NCBI GenBank assembly: GCA_016617855.1
Contig: JAECUM010010994.1
Span: forward strand, 23,848 to 87,847
DNA length: 64,000 nt
Direction of reading: 5' to 3'
Origin: Megalonaias nervosa
Lineage: Eukaryota; Mollusca; Bivalvia; Unionida; Unionidae
Positions 13,300 through 25,059 of the stretch are shown in pieces. A program made the translations under genes and the position numbers. Numbering within the stretch: position 1 is the first letter of the stretch; each line of letters begins with the position of its first letter. Below the pieces are notes generated by a model, which searched no databases, had not been told where the DNA came from, and saw only the letters and a program-made list of their open reading frames with translations.

Positions 13300-15056
13300 A
13301 AATAAGCAAAACATTAACTGCAAAGATGCAGACAATGGATTTGTACCGTGAGATCAGTCTTGGCTGACCTGAAAACATCTACCCTTAAGCCATCCAATAT
13401 TGCCTTCACCAACTGATGTTATTAATACCTCTCTATCATCCGGGGAATTCCCATCATTTTTTCAAAACTGCCATTGTAAAGCCTCTGTTGAAGAAACCAA
13501 CACTCGATCATAATGATTTAAAGAACTACCGCCCAGTTTCTAATCTCCCATTCGTGTCAAAAATCTCAGAAAAAGTTGTTCTATCCCAACTTGTATCTCA
13601 TCTGAATTCAAACAGTCTTTTTAGCAAGGTACAGTTTGCATATCGCCCTTGCCACAGTACTGAAACTACTCTTCTGAAAGTAGTTAATGACCTTCTCTCT
13701 GCTTTGGATAGTGGAAAGATTACAGTCCTCACTCTCCTTGACTTGTCTGCAGCATTTGACACAATAGACCATGATATATTACTTCACCATCTCCAGCATG
13801 TATTTGGTATTCACGATACGGCCTTACTATGGTTCAAGTCCTACTTGGTCAACAGGTAACAAATTGTGTCCGCAAATGGAAAACACTCCAGCCCAGTTGA
13901 TCTATGTTGTGGTGTTCCACAGGGGTCTGTTCTTGGACCTGTTCTCTTCATTCTATATACTCAGCCACTCTCAAGTGTCATAGATCATCATCTAGTGTCT
14001 CACCAATTGGATGCTGATGACACCCAAATATACAAATATTGCCACCCAACTGAAGCTGAAGCTACCATCCAAGGTGTAGAGAGGTGCATTTCCAATGTGA
14101 AATCATAGATGACATGTAACAAGCTGCAGAAGAATGATGATAAAACTGAAGCCATTCTGATTACAACACAAAGACTTTCTCATTCACATCCTTTACCTCA
14201 GACAACAAATATCAGCAACACCAACATTAAATTCACACAGTCAGTATGAAACCTAGGTGTTACTCTTTACAGTACTCTCTCATTGCACCAACATGTCATG
14301 AACATATGCAAGGCTGCATATCTTGAGCTGAGATGCATCAGCTCCATTCGCAATTATCTTTCAGTTGATTCCACTAAAAAACTTGTGTGTTCCTTAGTAC
14401 TTTCAAGACTGGACTATTGCAACTCAATTCTGTCTGGTTCATCTCAATATCTACTCCAGAAACTTCAAAAAATTCAAAACACAGCTTCTTGGATCATCCT
14501 TAGGGTACCACGATCAGAGCACGCCTCCCCCCTGCTCTGCACCATACACTGGCTATCCATTCGATCCAGAATTAAAAACAAAATTTGTTCTCTGTGCTAC
14601 GTTTCACTGACGGGCTCCAGTCCAACATACCTATCCAACCTCACCCATGTGTACACACCAGTAAGATACTTACGCTCCTCTTCTGACACTCGTATTCTCA
14701 TTATTCCCACTATGAAAATGAAATCATATGGACAATGTTCTTTTGCATACCAGGGCCCAGCAACATGGAATGAATTGCCCACTGAACTTTGACACAAAGA
14801 CACAGTGATCTCATTCAAGAGCGCTCTTAAAACTCACCTATTTCAACTGCAAGAACAGACTTAAAAACCTAATAATGTTTCCTTACCTTAAAATATTTAC
14901 AGCATGTTTTCTGTTTTCTAATTTCGTGGTGTTTGTTTTTATTTTTGTAATCATTATCATTATATACGTTTTTTAAGTGTTGTCAAATGTTGTAAAGCGC
15001 TTAGAGCTTCTAAAGATTAGGCACTATACAAAGTCCTCATTATTATTATTATTATT
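13300..15056 (+). pseudogene. L2/CR1-like LINE, 5'-truncated, one frame with stops
   Basis: A reverse transcriptase frame begins about 13416 and stays in the same frame to a TAA at 14862. It is broken by in-frame stops at 13857, 14106, about 14247 and 14790, but no frameshift was found. Visible motifs are KNYRPVSNLPFVSKISEKV (RT domain 1 region), LLDLSAAFDTIDHDIL (first catalytic Asp), GVPQGSVLGPVLF, and DADDTQIY (14007-14030). In the last, the residue normally Tyr or Phe of the YADD box is Asp. The C-terminal part contains RLDYCNSIL and GPATWNELP. A short 3' UTR with TTGTAAAGCGCTTAGAGC leads to an (ATT)n tail at 15040-15056. The endonuclease half is missing, as expected for 5' truncation. 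Confidence 0.88.
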
Positions 15057-15956
15057 TCATGCGAAATGGCTTATCTGCACACGGACAGACCTAACTGAAA
15101 TGGGCTGTGAGAAAGTGGGATTAATCTGTCACACATTTTCACCACTATAGATAGCCATAGTATTAAATCAAAGAAAGAAGCAGGTGACGCTTTTTCTATT
15201 GTAAATGGTGGGCAGGGGGGCTTAATTTAAATTCATGGTCTAGCTCACCCACGAAAACTGGAATCCAATGAATTTAAAGCATATTACTTTACATTACTTT
15301 TCAGAAAGCACTATCAAAACCACCCTTACATTTTTATTTTGTTTGCAAACTTCACTTGTTATGCTTCACTGATGTCTGGCATGTTGTTAGGTGTTACATC
15401 AGTCAACAGGTCTGTTAATAAACAAGCCAGATGCATTGCGACTGATATCTGTTATGGGAATATTAGCTACGCACATTCATTTGTAAGCCACAAAAAGTCT
15501 GTTAGCAAATGGTTTGTATATAAACAATTTCATTTTTCTCATACTCATGGTCTATTCTCATCATGCATTTTACAATTATTTTAATATCTGTACAAGAAAA
15601 TGACCAAAACCAGTTAATGAAAGCCTTAAACTGCTCATCTAGACTCTGCAACATAATGGAAACCAATGCAACCTGTAGTGCCATTGGATGATTTGGCTAG
15701 CATGAAATTTTGCAAAGAAAACAAACTTGGCTAATATTTGAGCACCCTGTTTAAGTAAGTAATTTTACTAGCACAAATCAGACTCTTTTTGGAATAATAT
15801 TCAATTTATTATACTACAGCACATATTTATACTGAATTATGAACACAATTTTTACTTGAACAACTGAAATGTACTCTTTTTTACTTGTCTGGTATTTTTA
15901 CCAGAAGAGTCAGGCAAGTGGGTATTGAATTTCCTCACCCCTGGTATTATTAGTGT
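15057..15956. other. No confident feature
   Basis: AT-rich sequence; the frames at 15339-15584 and 15502-15684 match nothing recognised. Confidence 0.5.
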
Positions 15957-16136
15957 GGCCTAATGTGTAATTCTATTGATTACATGCATATTCTAAATGA
16001 ATATTTGTATTATTCTAGAGATTACATGCATATTATGTTATAACTGCCTAATGTGTAATTCTATTGATTACAGGTATATTATGTTACAACTGCCTAATGT
16101 GTAATTCTATTGATTACAGGTATATTATGTTAGAAC
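15957..16136. repeat. Tandem repeat, 46-bp unit, about 3-4 copies
   Basis: The unit contains GCCTAATGTGTAATTCTATT then GATTACAGGTATATTATGTT. The first copies are diverged. Confidence 0.85.
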
Positions 16137-16239
16137 TGATAAGTTTTTAGTCTGTGCAGTTTGACTTTTAAGCTTTTCATTGCTTCAGTACATTTGATTA
16201 TTAAAAAATTAAAATGTCTGTTATGTGATATCTTCACTA

Positions 16240-16362
16240 TTAAAAGTCATGACATTAAGTCTATATCTGACATTATGATATCATCTAAAAATGTGTAGAT
16301 TAAATGCCATGACATTAAGTCTACATTTGGCATTACAATATCATCTAGGAAAGTGTAGATAT
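16240..16362. repeat. Direct duplication of about 60 bp
   Basis: Two copies contain CATGACATTAAGTCTA, a GACATTA/GGCATTA word, ATATCATCTA and GTGTAGAT. Confidence 0.8.
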
Positions 16363-16804
16363 TTTTCTTCATTTGTCTTCACAAGAGAATGTCTCTGTTA
16401 TGTATATTACTGACGTGTTACAATTTTAATGATAATGTCTAGAAATTAAATCAGTCTTCTGTGCACAGAGTAATTTTCTAACTTTCACATTTCATCTCAG
16501 TTTTATTGTTAAAAATGAAAAACAACAAATATCTCCAGCTTGTTAGCTTTGATACTTTTCTCTCTCATAAACATTCTAATGAATATAATTTATTTTTCAG
16601 ATGAAAATAATGATGCAAATTTTTCTTGTGAAATTATAAATATCATATTGACCATGTGATTCATGAAGAAAGCCCATCTACCAAGAGATTATCTTTGTAG
16701 TGAAAAGTGCCATTAACTTCTGCCATCTTAAGAAAGTTCTGGCTGAAACACTACAGAACTCCTGCCAAGAATCTAACTGGAGCAAACATGGAAAATTTTT
16801 TAAA

Positions 16805-17065
16805 ATTACTTGGTTGTCGTTTTGTGTTTACTGCCAGTTCTCAGTGTTAGGTTATACATGGCAGTCAGTATAACTGGTGGAGGAAGAACCCATGAAAACC
16901 CCTGGCAAGAACAACCAACCCACAGGAAGCTACTGGAAAGTGTTCTCACGTACCCACACTGGTTGAGCCCAAGTCTCAAACCCATATGGACAGAGGGGAT
17001 GGAAGTGATTGGTAAAGGCAGGTACTTCAGACCCCTGTGCCACCCAGGGCCTCTGAAAATTACCT
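16805..17065 (+). repeat. Dispersed repeat family C, copy 1
   Basis: Shares GGTTATACATGGCAG, TATAACTGGTGGAGGAAGAA, GGAAGCTACTGG and a GGTAAAGGC word with copies at 17580-18125, 18540-18820 and 38850-39005. The 99-codon frame at 16810-17109 is inside the repeat. SINE-like or MITE-like repeats of this kind are, from memory, common in bivalve genomes. Confidence 0.75.
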
Positions 17066-17579
17066 GCCAACTGCTGCATCAATGTTCATTTATATTCAAA
17101 TGTACCTAAAGAAAATACTTGTGGTACAAAAAACCCTTCTTGATCTATTCTATTTGCATATGTTATTTGTCATCAGTACATATTTTGTTAGGATATAGGT
17201 ATTGAGAAGCAATGAAAAGCCATCAATTTAGATTCTTTTGTTCCCATTCTTTCATTACTGTTTAGTGGGGAATACAGCTAAATGAATCACTTCAAAGAAT
17301 AATTTAACAAGTTGACAGTTTAACCTAACCCACTACATAGTTTTGCAACAAAGAGGACTGGTGGACTGAGAAATTTACTAGTCCTGTTGAATCTTCACTT
17401 GTCTTCCAACAAAACAATGTAACGGAGAATAACAACACTTTTACTTCCTAAACGTCACCATCTAATACAAAACACAAATCTTTGAGTGTCACAAGGACAA
17501 CATGAAAATTTCCAATATAAATTCACAATATAAACAATAACTGACTGACTAGAAATTACCTGCATCAAAAATGTAAAAA

Positions 17580-18125
17580 ATTTGTTGCTGTTGGTGTGGG
17601 CTTAACACCATTTTTCAGCATATTATACCCCCCCCCAGTGGGCAATAAATTTTTCAAAAGGGGGGGGCCACTCCACAAATTTTGTTAAGTTGTCACATGC
17701 CACAAATTTCTTTTTATATTAATGAAATCACCACATAATCTATTGTATAAAGACCCCATTACGTTCTTTCCACAACAAAGTAAATAAACTTAATAATGAT
17801 TAGCTGAATGCACATTTATCCAAAATTTATCTTAGGAGGCAATTCATATTTTAAACTGTTTTTGCAAGCGGGACAGAAATTTTAGATGTCCATAACTGGC
17901 CCTCAGACCATATTTTGTCCACCACAGTGATAAGTTATGCATGGTGCCAGTATAACTGGTGGAGGAAGAACCTGGAAAAACCATGGAAAGAACCAATGAT
18001 TCACAGGAAGCTACTAGCAAGCTTTCTCACATACTCACACAGGCCAAAAATGCAGACAAAGATGAGATGGAATTGATCAGTGAAGTCAAGCGCTTTAAAC
18101 CACTTGGCCACACATATCTCAAAGT
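17580..18125 (+). repeat. Dispersed repeat family C, copy 2, interrupted
   Basis: The head (GTTGCTGTTGG, TTAACACCATTTTTCAGCA) is at 17583-17622. The body (TATAACTGGTGGAGGAAGAA at about 17951) resumes after roughly 300 bp of other sequence. That insert starts with a C10 run (17628-17637) and an 8-G run (17660-17667). Confidence 0.7.
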
Positions 18126-18539
18126 CTAACAGTTGTCTGGAACATACAGTAAACATATGAGAACTCTAAACTCCAAATGTCAGTAACACCATGTAATATT
18201 CTTCTCATAAATTAATCATTCCCTGCCTTTTGTCCATTTCTGCTGAAACGATCATTTTTGCTTTCCCTACCATAAGCATCATTCCTCTTTTTTGATGCCA
18301 TTTTCATTCAACTACTCTCTTCTTTCTAGGGACATATCTAAAAAAATAACACATTTTTCCTGTCTGCATACAACACTACTGTCTCATTTAGAAAAGTGGC
18401 AGATAAAATCCAATTTTGAAATATAATAAGTTAAATCACATTTGTTCTAACCTTTAAATGGTCAAGTGAATCTCGGGATTTATACAATTAGTTCTGTGAG
18501 AACTGGGAATGTCAGATCATTCGCATTTTCAATATCGTA

Positions 18540-18820
18540 TACAAACACCGACTGGCTACAAGTGAAACTGGGGCCCTGGGTGGATGAATGATCTAACTTG
18601 CTCGCCTTTACCAATCACTGCCGTATCACCTGTGTCCTCGGTGGTCAGAGACTCAGGCTCAGCCAATGTGAGAAAGCTGCCAGCAGATTCACATTAGTGA
18701 CTGTGGCTCTAACCAGGGTTTTTCTGTGTTCATCCTCCACCACTTTTACCAGCTGCCATGTATATCCTATTTTGTGCTGACAAATGGCATTAAAACCCAA
18801 AACAACAACAACAACGAGCG
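18540..18820 (-). repeat. Dispersed repeat family C, copy 3
   Basis: The reverse complement gives GTTGTTGTTGTTGTTTTGGG, then GTGGTGGAGGATGAACAC and GGTAAAGGCGAGCAAG, in the same order as copy 1. Confidence 0.7.
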
Positions 18821-19702
18821 AAACTTTACTATCAATCAGAAATGAAATTATGAAAACTAGTTTGACAGGAAATTTACTAGCCTCAGGCTTACCAACTGCT
18901 ACTAAATTTAAGCCCTACTCAGAGACAATTTGTTCCTGGATAATACCAGATGTATGCCAAGACATTCTGACAAATGGAGTCTGGATTAACGAGGCATTAC
19001 TGTATTACTAAATGGTATATATTTTAGATACTTTAAAATGAGTTATAAAATGTGGCACTTGCCTGTCTCCACCTATTTACCCTTATCTTCAGAATCCAAA
19101 GGATATAATTTTTACATAGTTACTAATTTAGCTTTGAAAAAAAATTATTCAAGGCAAAATCTATGATGCTATCAGGGTAAATGAAGTGCATGTAATCAAA
19201 CCAGCTATAGCAAGCACCTGTGTACAAAGGTCAAATTTGATATTATTTTTATTAGGTTTCATTTACACATAAACCAATAAATATTTTTACCTAACTATAA
19301 AAAACAACTGTTTATGATGACCACTTTTAACTTGTTCTCTGATATATTACACACAGGCTGTGTGCATTCAAGGATGCAGTTCTGTGATTCATGCAAATTT
19401 CTTGCAAATGGTTCTAAAAACTCAATCAAAAGTGCAAATATCATACATCAATTTTACAAGACCAACATATATTTTTCAAGAAGTCCCTCCCGTAATTAAA
19501 AAAAATCACCCCATTTTCAAATAGACGGAGGACCCTCCCTTCCCACAAGCTTTAGAATAGGTATGACTATAATAAGCGAAACATTCAGGCAAATTTTACC
19601 TCGAGGGTTTAGAGGAGTATAATTGATTCAAGAAAATAAAAGTAAAAAAAAAAACCCCAAAACATCCTAGTACCATATTAACAGTTTCAATCAAATGCTT
19701 AC
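18821..19702. other. Epac intronic or downstream sequence, no feature
   Basis: AT-rich. The next Epac exon, expected on the minus strand in phase 0, was not found. Confidence 0.4.
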
Positions 19703-19849
19703 CTCCCAAAGGATCTTGAAATCCTTCTGCTCGATTCTGATCAGTTCTGTGTAGTCACTAGTGATGACAGTGGCATGGCGGGGACGATTTGTCAAGATGG
19801 ATTCCCCAAAAGATGTTCCAGGGCCAAGAGTGCACAGGGTAACAGTATC
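19703..19849 (-). CDS. RAPGEF4: Epac/RAPGEF4-like exon: core of first cAMP-binding domain (CNB-A)
   Basis: This is a 147-bp exon (49 codons, phase 0 to 0) on the minus strand. It is bounded by an acceptor (GTTTTCAG before GAT) and a donor (GAG then GTAAGC). The peptide runs from [11 protein letters not shown] through [17 protein letters not shown] to [12 protein letters not shown]. It carries the phosphate-binding cassette of a cyclic-nucleotide-binding domain: FGE, then the conserved Arg in PRHAT. In known Epac proteins this cassette holds the cAMP ribose-phosphate; the Glu and Arg are both present here. The wording matches CNB-A of vertebrate Epac2, a Rap1/2 guanine nucleotide exchange factor activated by cAMP. 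It joins in frame to the exon at 40468-40556. The following exon, which should start in phase 0, was not found at lower coordinates. The family assignment is by recognition; a search was not possible. Epac2-type rather than Epac1-type is inferred from the presence of CNB-A. Confidence 0.93.
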
Positions 19850-20224
19850 CTGAAAACAAAGAAAATCTGAAATGTTTTTCTTGTGTTGCACTTCAATAGT
19901 GTGAGAAACTCAAATGTGTTCATGTAAAGAAACACAGATACTGTTGAATACATAGACCGTACCCCCATAACGTCCATGATTTTTGGGGATGATGTGGCCA
20001 AAGAAGTTGTTTAAAAAAAAAAAAAAAAAATTTGCCCAGATTCAGATGTTTCAATAGAGGCCGGGGTGCTAGAGGTGGTGGACCCATACTAGGTCCAGAT
20101 TTCAATCAGAAAAGAGACCTGCCTATACTAGTCCCCCAAACGAGCCCACAAAATAAAAATCTATAGAGGCAAGTTCTGTGGGAAAACTTGAACACTGCAT
20201 TGCATATGGAATAAATTTATTCGT

Positions 20225-22829
20225 GATGTAAACAGTTTCAGATGAGAAGAGAACATTTTTTATAGTTCCCAAACCTAATGGAAAATTTTCGGCCAGTTAT
20301 TAACTTGAAACAGTTGAATAAATTTGTTCATTATGAACATTTTAAGCAGGAAACATTTCAGATTGTTTTAGATCTCATCAGAAAATGATTTCTTTATTTC
20401 TATTGATCTAAAGGATGCTTATTTTAGTATACCAATACATATGGATTATCAGAAGTTTCTAAAGTTTATTTGGAACGGTCAACTTTTTCAGTTTGTATGT
20501 TTACCTTTTGGGCTTTCCTCTGCTCCAAGAGTATTTCACTAAGATCTTAAAACCCATTTATACTTGGTTTCAGCAGCAGTACATTAGGTGTTCCTATTAT
20601 ATTGATGACTCGTTGAATTTGGATGGTGAAAGTCACATTTCCTTGCAGAACACATGGACTATGTTTGAGACATTAAAACCTCCTGGTTTCACTACCAATC
20701 TTGAAAAATTAGTGCTTATTCCATTTCAGTGTATTATCTTTTCTGGTTTTGTGTTAGACTATGTACAGTTTAAGGTTTTCCTTACTGAGGAGAAAGTGGA
20801 AAACATCCATGTCTTTACCGAGAAACTTACTGATAGAAAGTATGTTAGAGTACAAGAGTTGGCATCATTTACTGATATGCTTAATAATGCCTTTTATGCA
20901 ATCCTGGAAGCCCCAATGCACTATAGGTATTTGGAACATGATAAATTAAAAAGGCCTCAGTAAACACACAAAATTTTGGTAGTACAATACAGTTATCTCC
21001 ACAAAATATCCAGGAACTTAAACAGTGGTATCTAAATGTTGCAGACAGGAATGGGAAATCTATCATACAAGACAAGATTGCTTTTACTATTCAAACTGAT
21101 GTATTACTCTCAGAGTGGGGAGCTTATGAACTTGATTCAAATAGATCAATCTCTGGTAGATGGAAAAAGAGTAAGACCATTTTTTCCATAAATTATCTAG
21201 AGTGTTAGCAATTTCTTATGCCTTACAAGTTTTTTCAAAAATGCAGATCACAGAAATGTCCATATTGATATTCAGTCTGACAACATATGTGCTATCTCGT
21301 ATATTACTAAATATGGGTGGAATGGCACCAATTCAGTTGGACCAACTAGCCAGACAGATTTGGGAATGGTATTTGGAAAGGGAAATATTCACAGTCCATA
21401 TTGCTGGCAAACATAATATACAGGCAGATTATCTGTCCAGGAACTTTTCTGACTCCACTGAATGGATGCTACAGAAAGAAAGAAATTTTTCAAAGATTGT
21501 GTGCACAAACCTTTGTTCCAGACATAGATCTTTTTTGCATCTAGATTAAACTGTCAGTTAAAGAAGTTCATCTCATGGTTTCCAGAACCAGGTGCTTTTG
21601 AAATTGATGGCCTATCTTTCTGCTGGCATGATTTAATCCCATACATTTTTCCCCATTTTCATCTTATTGGGAAAATATTGAATAAAATTATTGCTGATAA
21701 TGTTAGTAAAGCACTCTTAATTGTTCCACATTGGACATCACAATCCTGTTTCTCCTTTAATCTTGTCATGTTTAATTTCTCTTCCAATTAGACTTCCAAG
21801 GCATAAAAATATACTGACTCTTCCACACAATGGTCAAACTCCTCCTCTAAGGAAGACCTTATCTTTAATAGCAGTGACTGTATCAGGAGGTTGGTCCATA
21901 ACCATGGACTTTCAGCAACTGCCGTGGACATCATTAACAATTCATGGAGACCGGGAACAACAATATACTTTTGCATGGTAAAAATGGAATTTTTGGTGTA
22001 AGATCAGGGAAATTAATTCCTTTTGTGTTTTTGAAGTAACAGTTATTTCATACTTAGATTCTTTGGTAACTGAAGGTAAGTCATATAGTGTTGTCAATAC
22101 TCACAAGGCAATGTTACTTACTACTTTGAGAATGTTTGGTAATGTGTGGTGCCTTAACCCTTTATTGATTATTAGGTACTTGAAGGGACTGAATAACAAA
22201 AGTCCACCAAAACCAAGATATGTTGACACTTGGAATGTAAACCTATTCTTAAAATACCTGTATACCCTTTTTCCTTTGCTAACTATATCTTTAAGATTAT
22301 TAACAATGAAGCTGGCTGCTCATATTGCTTTATCTACAGCTCCAAGAGCACAAACTCTAAAATCTTTGAATTTACCTAACATGACTTGTATGGCAGATAA
22401 AATAGTATTCAGTTTTTTCAGATTTGTTGAAAACTTCAAGGTAAGAATTTCCAGTAGGAACTCCTACATTACAAGGATGAGAAGCTTTGTGCTATGCATA
22501 CTTTATTACATTATCTTAACAGGACTAACAATCTTCAGAAATCTACTCAAGTTCTGGTATCATATTGTTCCTATAGAGCTGTGACATCTAGTACTATTGC
22601 ATGATGGTTAAAAATGGATTTAGAACAATCAGGAATTGATACATCTAAATTCAAAGATCATTCTTACAGAACTGCTGCATCATCAGCTGCTTTCAGACAA
22701 GGCTGTTCATTACACAATATATTAAAAATGGTGGACTGGACATCAGTAAAGACTTTTCACAAACTTTTTCTAAGGGATATTCAGGCTAATAGTAAGGGTT
22801 TTGCTGAAGCAATTATTAATACCATATAA
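20225..22829 (+). pseudogene. DIRS-like tyrosine-recombinase retrotransposon, decayed
   Basis: Three domains are recognisable in order. The reverse transcriptase starts near 20260 (IVPKPNGKF; then VINLKQLNKFVHYEHFKQE) and carries YIDD at 20598-20609. An RNase H region lies at about 21085-21560 (TDVLLSEWGAYEL; then DYLSRNF near 21425). The C-terminal tyrosine recombinase ends at 22829 with IDTSKFKDHSYRTAASSAA (His and Arg of the H..R motif at 22659-22670). The order RT-RNase H-YR is diagnostic of DIRS/Ngaro-type elements, which integrate by a recombinase instead of a DDE integrase. Many frameshifts and stops make it non-functional. The residue at the place of the nucleophilic Tyr reads Phe (codon 22767-22769). 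Confidence 0.85.
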
Positions 22830-22932
22830 ATAATATTTTTTGTTTGAATATGGTTTACAGGTTAACATCTGTTCCCTTTTACCTGTTGACGTTTTTAGCA
22901 GATGTTTTGTTGTCAATCTTTAAAGATGCTAT

Positions 22933-23042
22933 GTATACATGTGAGGCTGAAGGCTTTACGAAAAATAATGAACCCCTCATCCAAGCATTTGTGAAGGATG
23001 AGGGGCATTACTGGAGTAAAGCCGGAGGCTGTGCATGTATAC
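22933..23042. repeat. Palindromic hairpin, copy 1
   Basis: A perfect 10-bp stem, CCCCTCATCC (22973-22982) with GGATGAGGGG (22996-23005), encloses a 13-nt loop. An imperfect extension reaches GTATACAT (22933) and ATGTATAC (23042), giving arms of about 50 nt. It lies about 100 bp downstream of the recombinase stop and may belong to the terminal repeats of that element. Confidence 0.85.
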
Positions 23043-23255
23043 ACCCACCCATTTTTTGTTGCACGTTGAGGTTTTATTACAATGGGGTTTTCCTTCCCTC
23101 TATTATATAGACAACAAAACACTTCACTTTAAACTATGAGATACCTCGTGTGGGTGGCTTGTTTATATAGGATACATCATGTGACACATCATGTGACTGA
23201 TAAAAAAGTTTCCTTTTCTTTGAAGAGCACCTGTTTCTGCCAATGACAGAGTAAC

Positions 23256-23345
23256 ATGCTATGTATGCATGCTCAGCCTCCGGTTTTACTCCAATAATGC
23301 CCCTCATCCTTCACAAATGCTTGGATGAGGGGTTCGTTTTATTGG
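23256..23345. repeat. Palindromic hairpin, copy 2, opposite orientation
   Basis: The stem CCCCTCATCC (23300-23309) with GGATGAGGGG (23323-23332) is identical to copy 1. About 80 bp is the near-exact reverse complement of 22960-23040. The two copies bracket about 215 bp. Confidence 0.85.
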
Positions 23346-23950
23346 TTTTTATATGTCATCATATTAGTTTTAACTAAACTAATATACATGATATTTTTTT
23401 CAGACCCAATTTAAACTTGCTCTTCGAATTTTTGAAAATCACTAAACATTATCATACCCCCCCCCCTTCCGATCTTGATACCAGACGCGGTACTGCATCT
23501 ATGATAGGAATTTAGATATTCGGTATCGTTTTCTGTTTCATGACATCACTATTTCTATGATCTGATGTAATTTGGTAAATTAAAACAAAAAAAAACTAAA
23601 ACTAGTTAATGTGTCAAACTGTACACAATACAGGTGCAAATAACGTGATGAAACCGGAAGCAGCTATATGCAACATCCAGAGTCAGAGTGGATAAATTTT
23701 TATTGATTAAAACATCCAACTCCTGTGACTATACCTATGGCTTAAGGCAGCTTCAGTTAAAATACAACTAGTGACAAAATTCTCCAATAATATAAATGCC
23801 CAGTAAGTTGTGTATTAAGTGTAAGGGATTAAATAATTTTGAGTTGGATCATAATTATTCCAGTAAATAAAGTGGGGTACAAAAATAATGTGCTAAAGGC
23901 TGAAGGCAATGTTGATCAGAGGTTATCTGTAATTAACTTTATCTTTCTTT
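23346..23950. other. No confident feature
   Basis: AT-rich with a C10 run near 23457-23466. Confidence 0.5.
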
Positions 23951-23953
23951 CAG

Positions 23954-24170
23954 ATCAGACAGCAGAAAAGTAAAATTATTAGAAGATGAAGTTTGTAGGT
24001 TAAGGAAGAAAGTTTGACAACTGGAGGATCTTACGGCCAAGATGGAAGAGACATTAAAAAGTGACTGCTGCAGCAATGTTAAAGATCCAAAGCGTAATCG
24101 GATGGAACAGCTTAAGTTGCAGATGGAGACATTCAGTAGTGAAAATGGGTGGGATTTGATTAAATTATAG
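23954..24170 (+). pseudogene. Coiled-coil exon-like relic
   Basis: Directly after a splice-acceptor-like TTTATCTTTCTTTCAG, the plus strand reads SRKVKLLEDEVCRLRKKV, a TGA stop, then QLEDLTAKMEETLKSDCC and EQLKLQMETFSSENG, ending in a stop. Leu spacing suggests a heptad coiled coil. A single in-frame TGA breaks the first part. No parent gene was recognised; it could be a dead exon or the remnant of a transposon-encoded protein. Confidence 0.35.
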
Positions 24171-24544
24171 GCCCTGAACGTCTTCACAAACGAGTTATCT
24201 GACAGGCCAGTCTCCATGGAAAAAGATTGGTCAAGTCAGGAGAAACCCCAGTGGAATTTAGACAGCCCCTTGACAATGAAAGTTAAATATGCTTCAACAG
24301 TTGATTGAACACAACTGCCCCAATAGCTACTGAAAAAGTTTCAAAAAAAATTACAACACGTACAAAAAGTGATGCTAAGAGTAAAAAAAAGAATATCGCT
24401 TAATGTCAGTTTACATGTTCTTTGTTGCATATTAGAAATTTATCTGAAATTAAATACTGTTTTTAAGATAATATGTTGCATTTTATACTGTTTTAAAATC
24501 CCACCACATCTAAGGTTATTTTATGATTCAGGATGAAATAGGTA

Positions 24545-24935
24545 TTTGTGAGTTTGTCAGATAATCAAATTTTTTTATAGGAACTGTTCATGAAGTCATG
24601 AATCATTCATGTCAGGTACATTGTACATCACAGTTCATGAATATGTTCATTCACTGTGACGAATGATGATGACCCAGTCTGTGAACTTTTATGAACTGTT
24701 CATGAATTCAGTTCATGAATATTTCATGAACTGTTCAAGAACAGTTTGTGAAGTGATGGTTCATGAACAGTTCATGAATTCATTATTTCATGAACTGACC
24801 ATTTTCAGTTCATGCACATTCATGAATAGTTCATGAACCTTTTGATGAACTTTCATGTATGGTTCATGAACTAGGTTCATGAACTGTTCAAGAACAGTTC
24901 ATGCCAGTTCATGAATTATTCATGATCATTTCATA
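24545..24935. repeat. TTCATGAA palindrome-rich block
   Basis: About a dozen copies of the 8-bp palindrome TTCATGAA lie within roughly 390 bp, many extended to GTTCATGAAC or AGTTCATGAATT. Spacing is irregular, unlike an ordinary head-to-tail minisatellite. Confidence 0.9.
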
Positions 24936-25059
24936 GGGGTGCAGTGGAATGCAAAATGGGCAATGATGTACATCATACATTATTTAAAAAAATCTCAATT
25001 CAACATTTTAACACTTAATTTCTGAACATGCTGGCAAGTACAATAAGTCCATCACTGCA

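Noticed and set aside
17628..17667. C10/G8 pair as a regulatory hairpin or quadruplex
   Set aside because: Single runs without the four-run pattern; homopolymer drift inside an inserted repeat is simpler.
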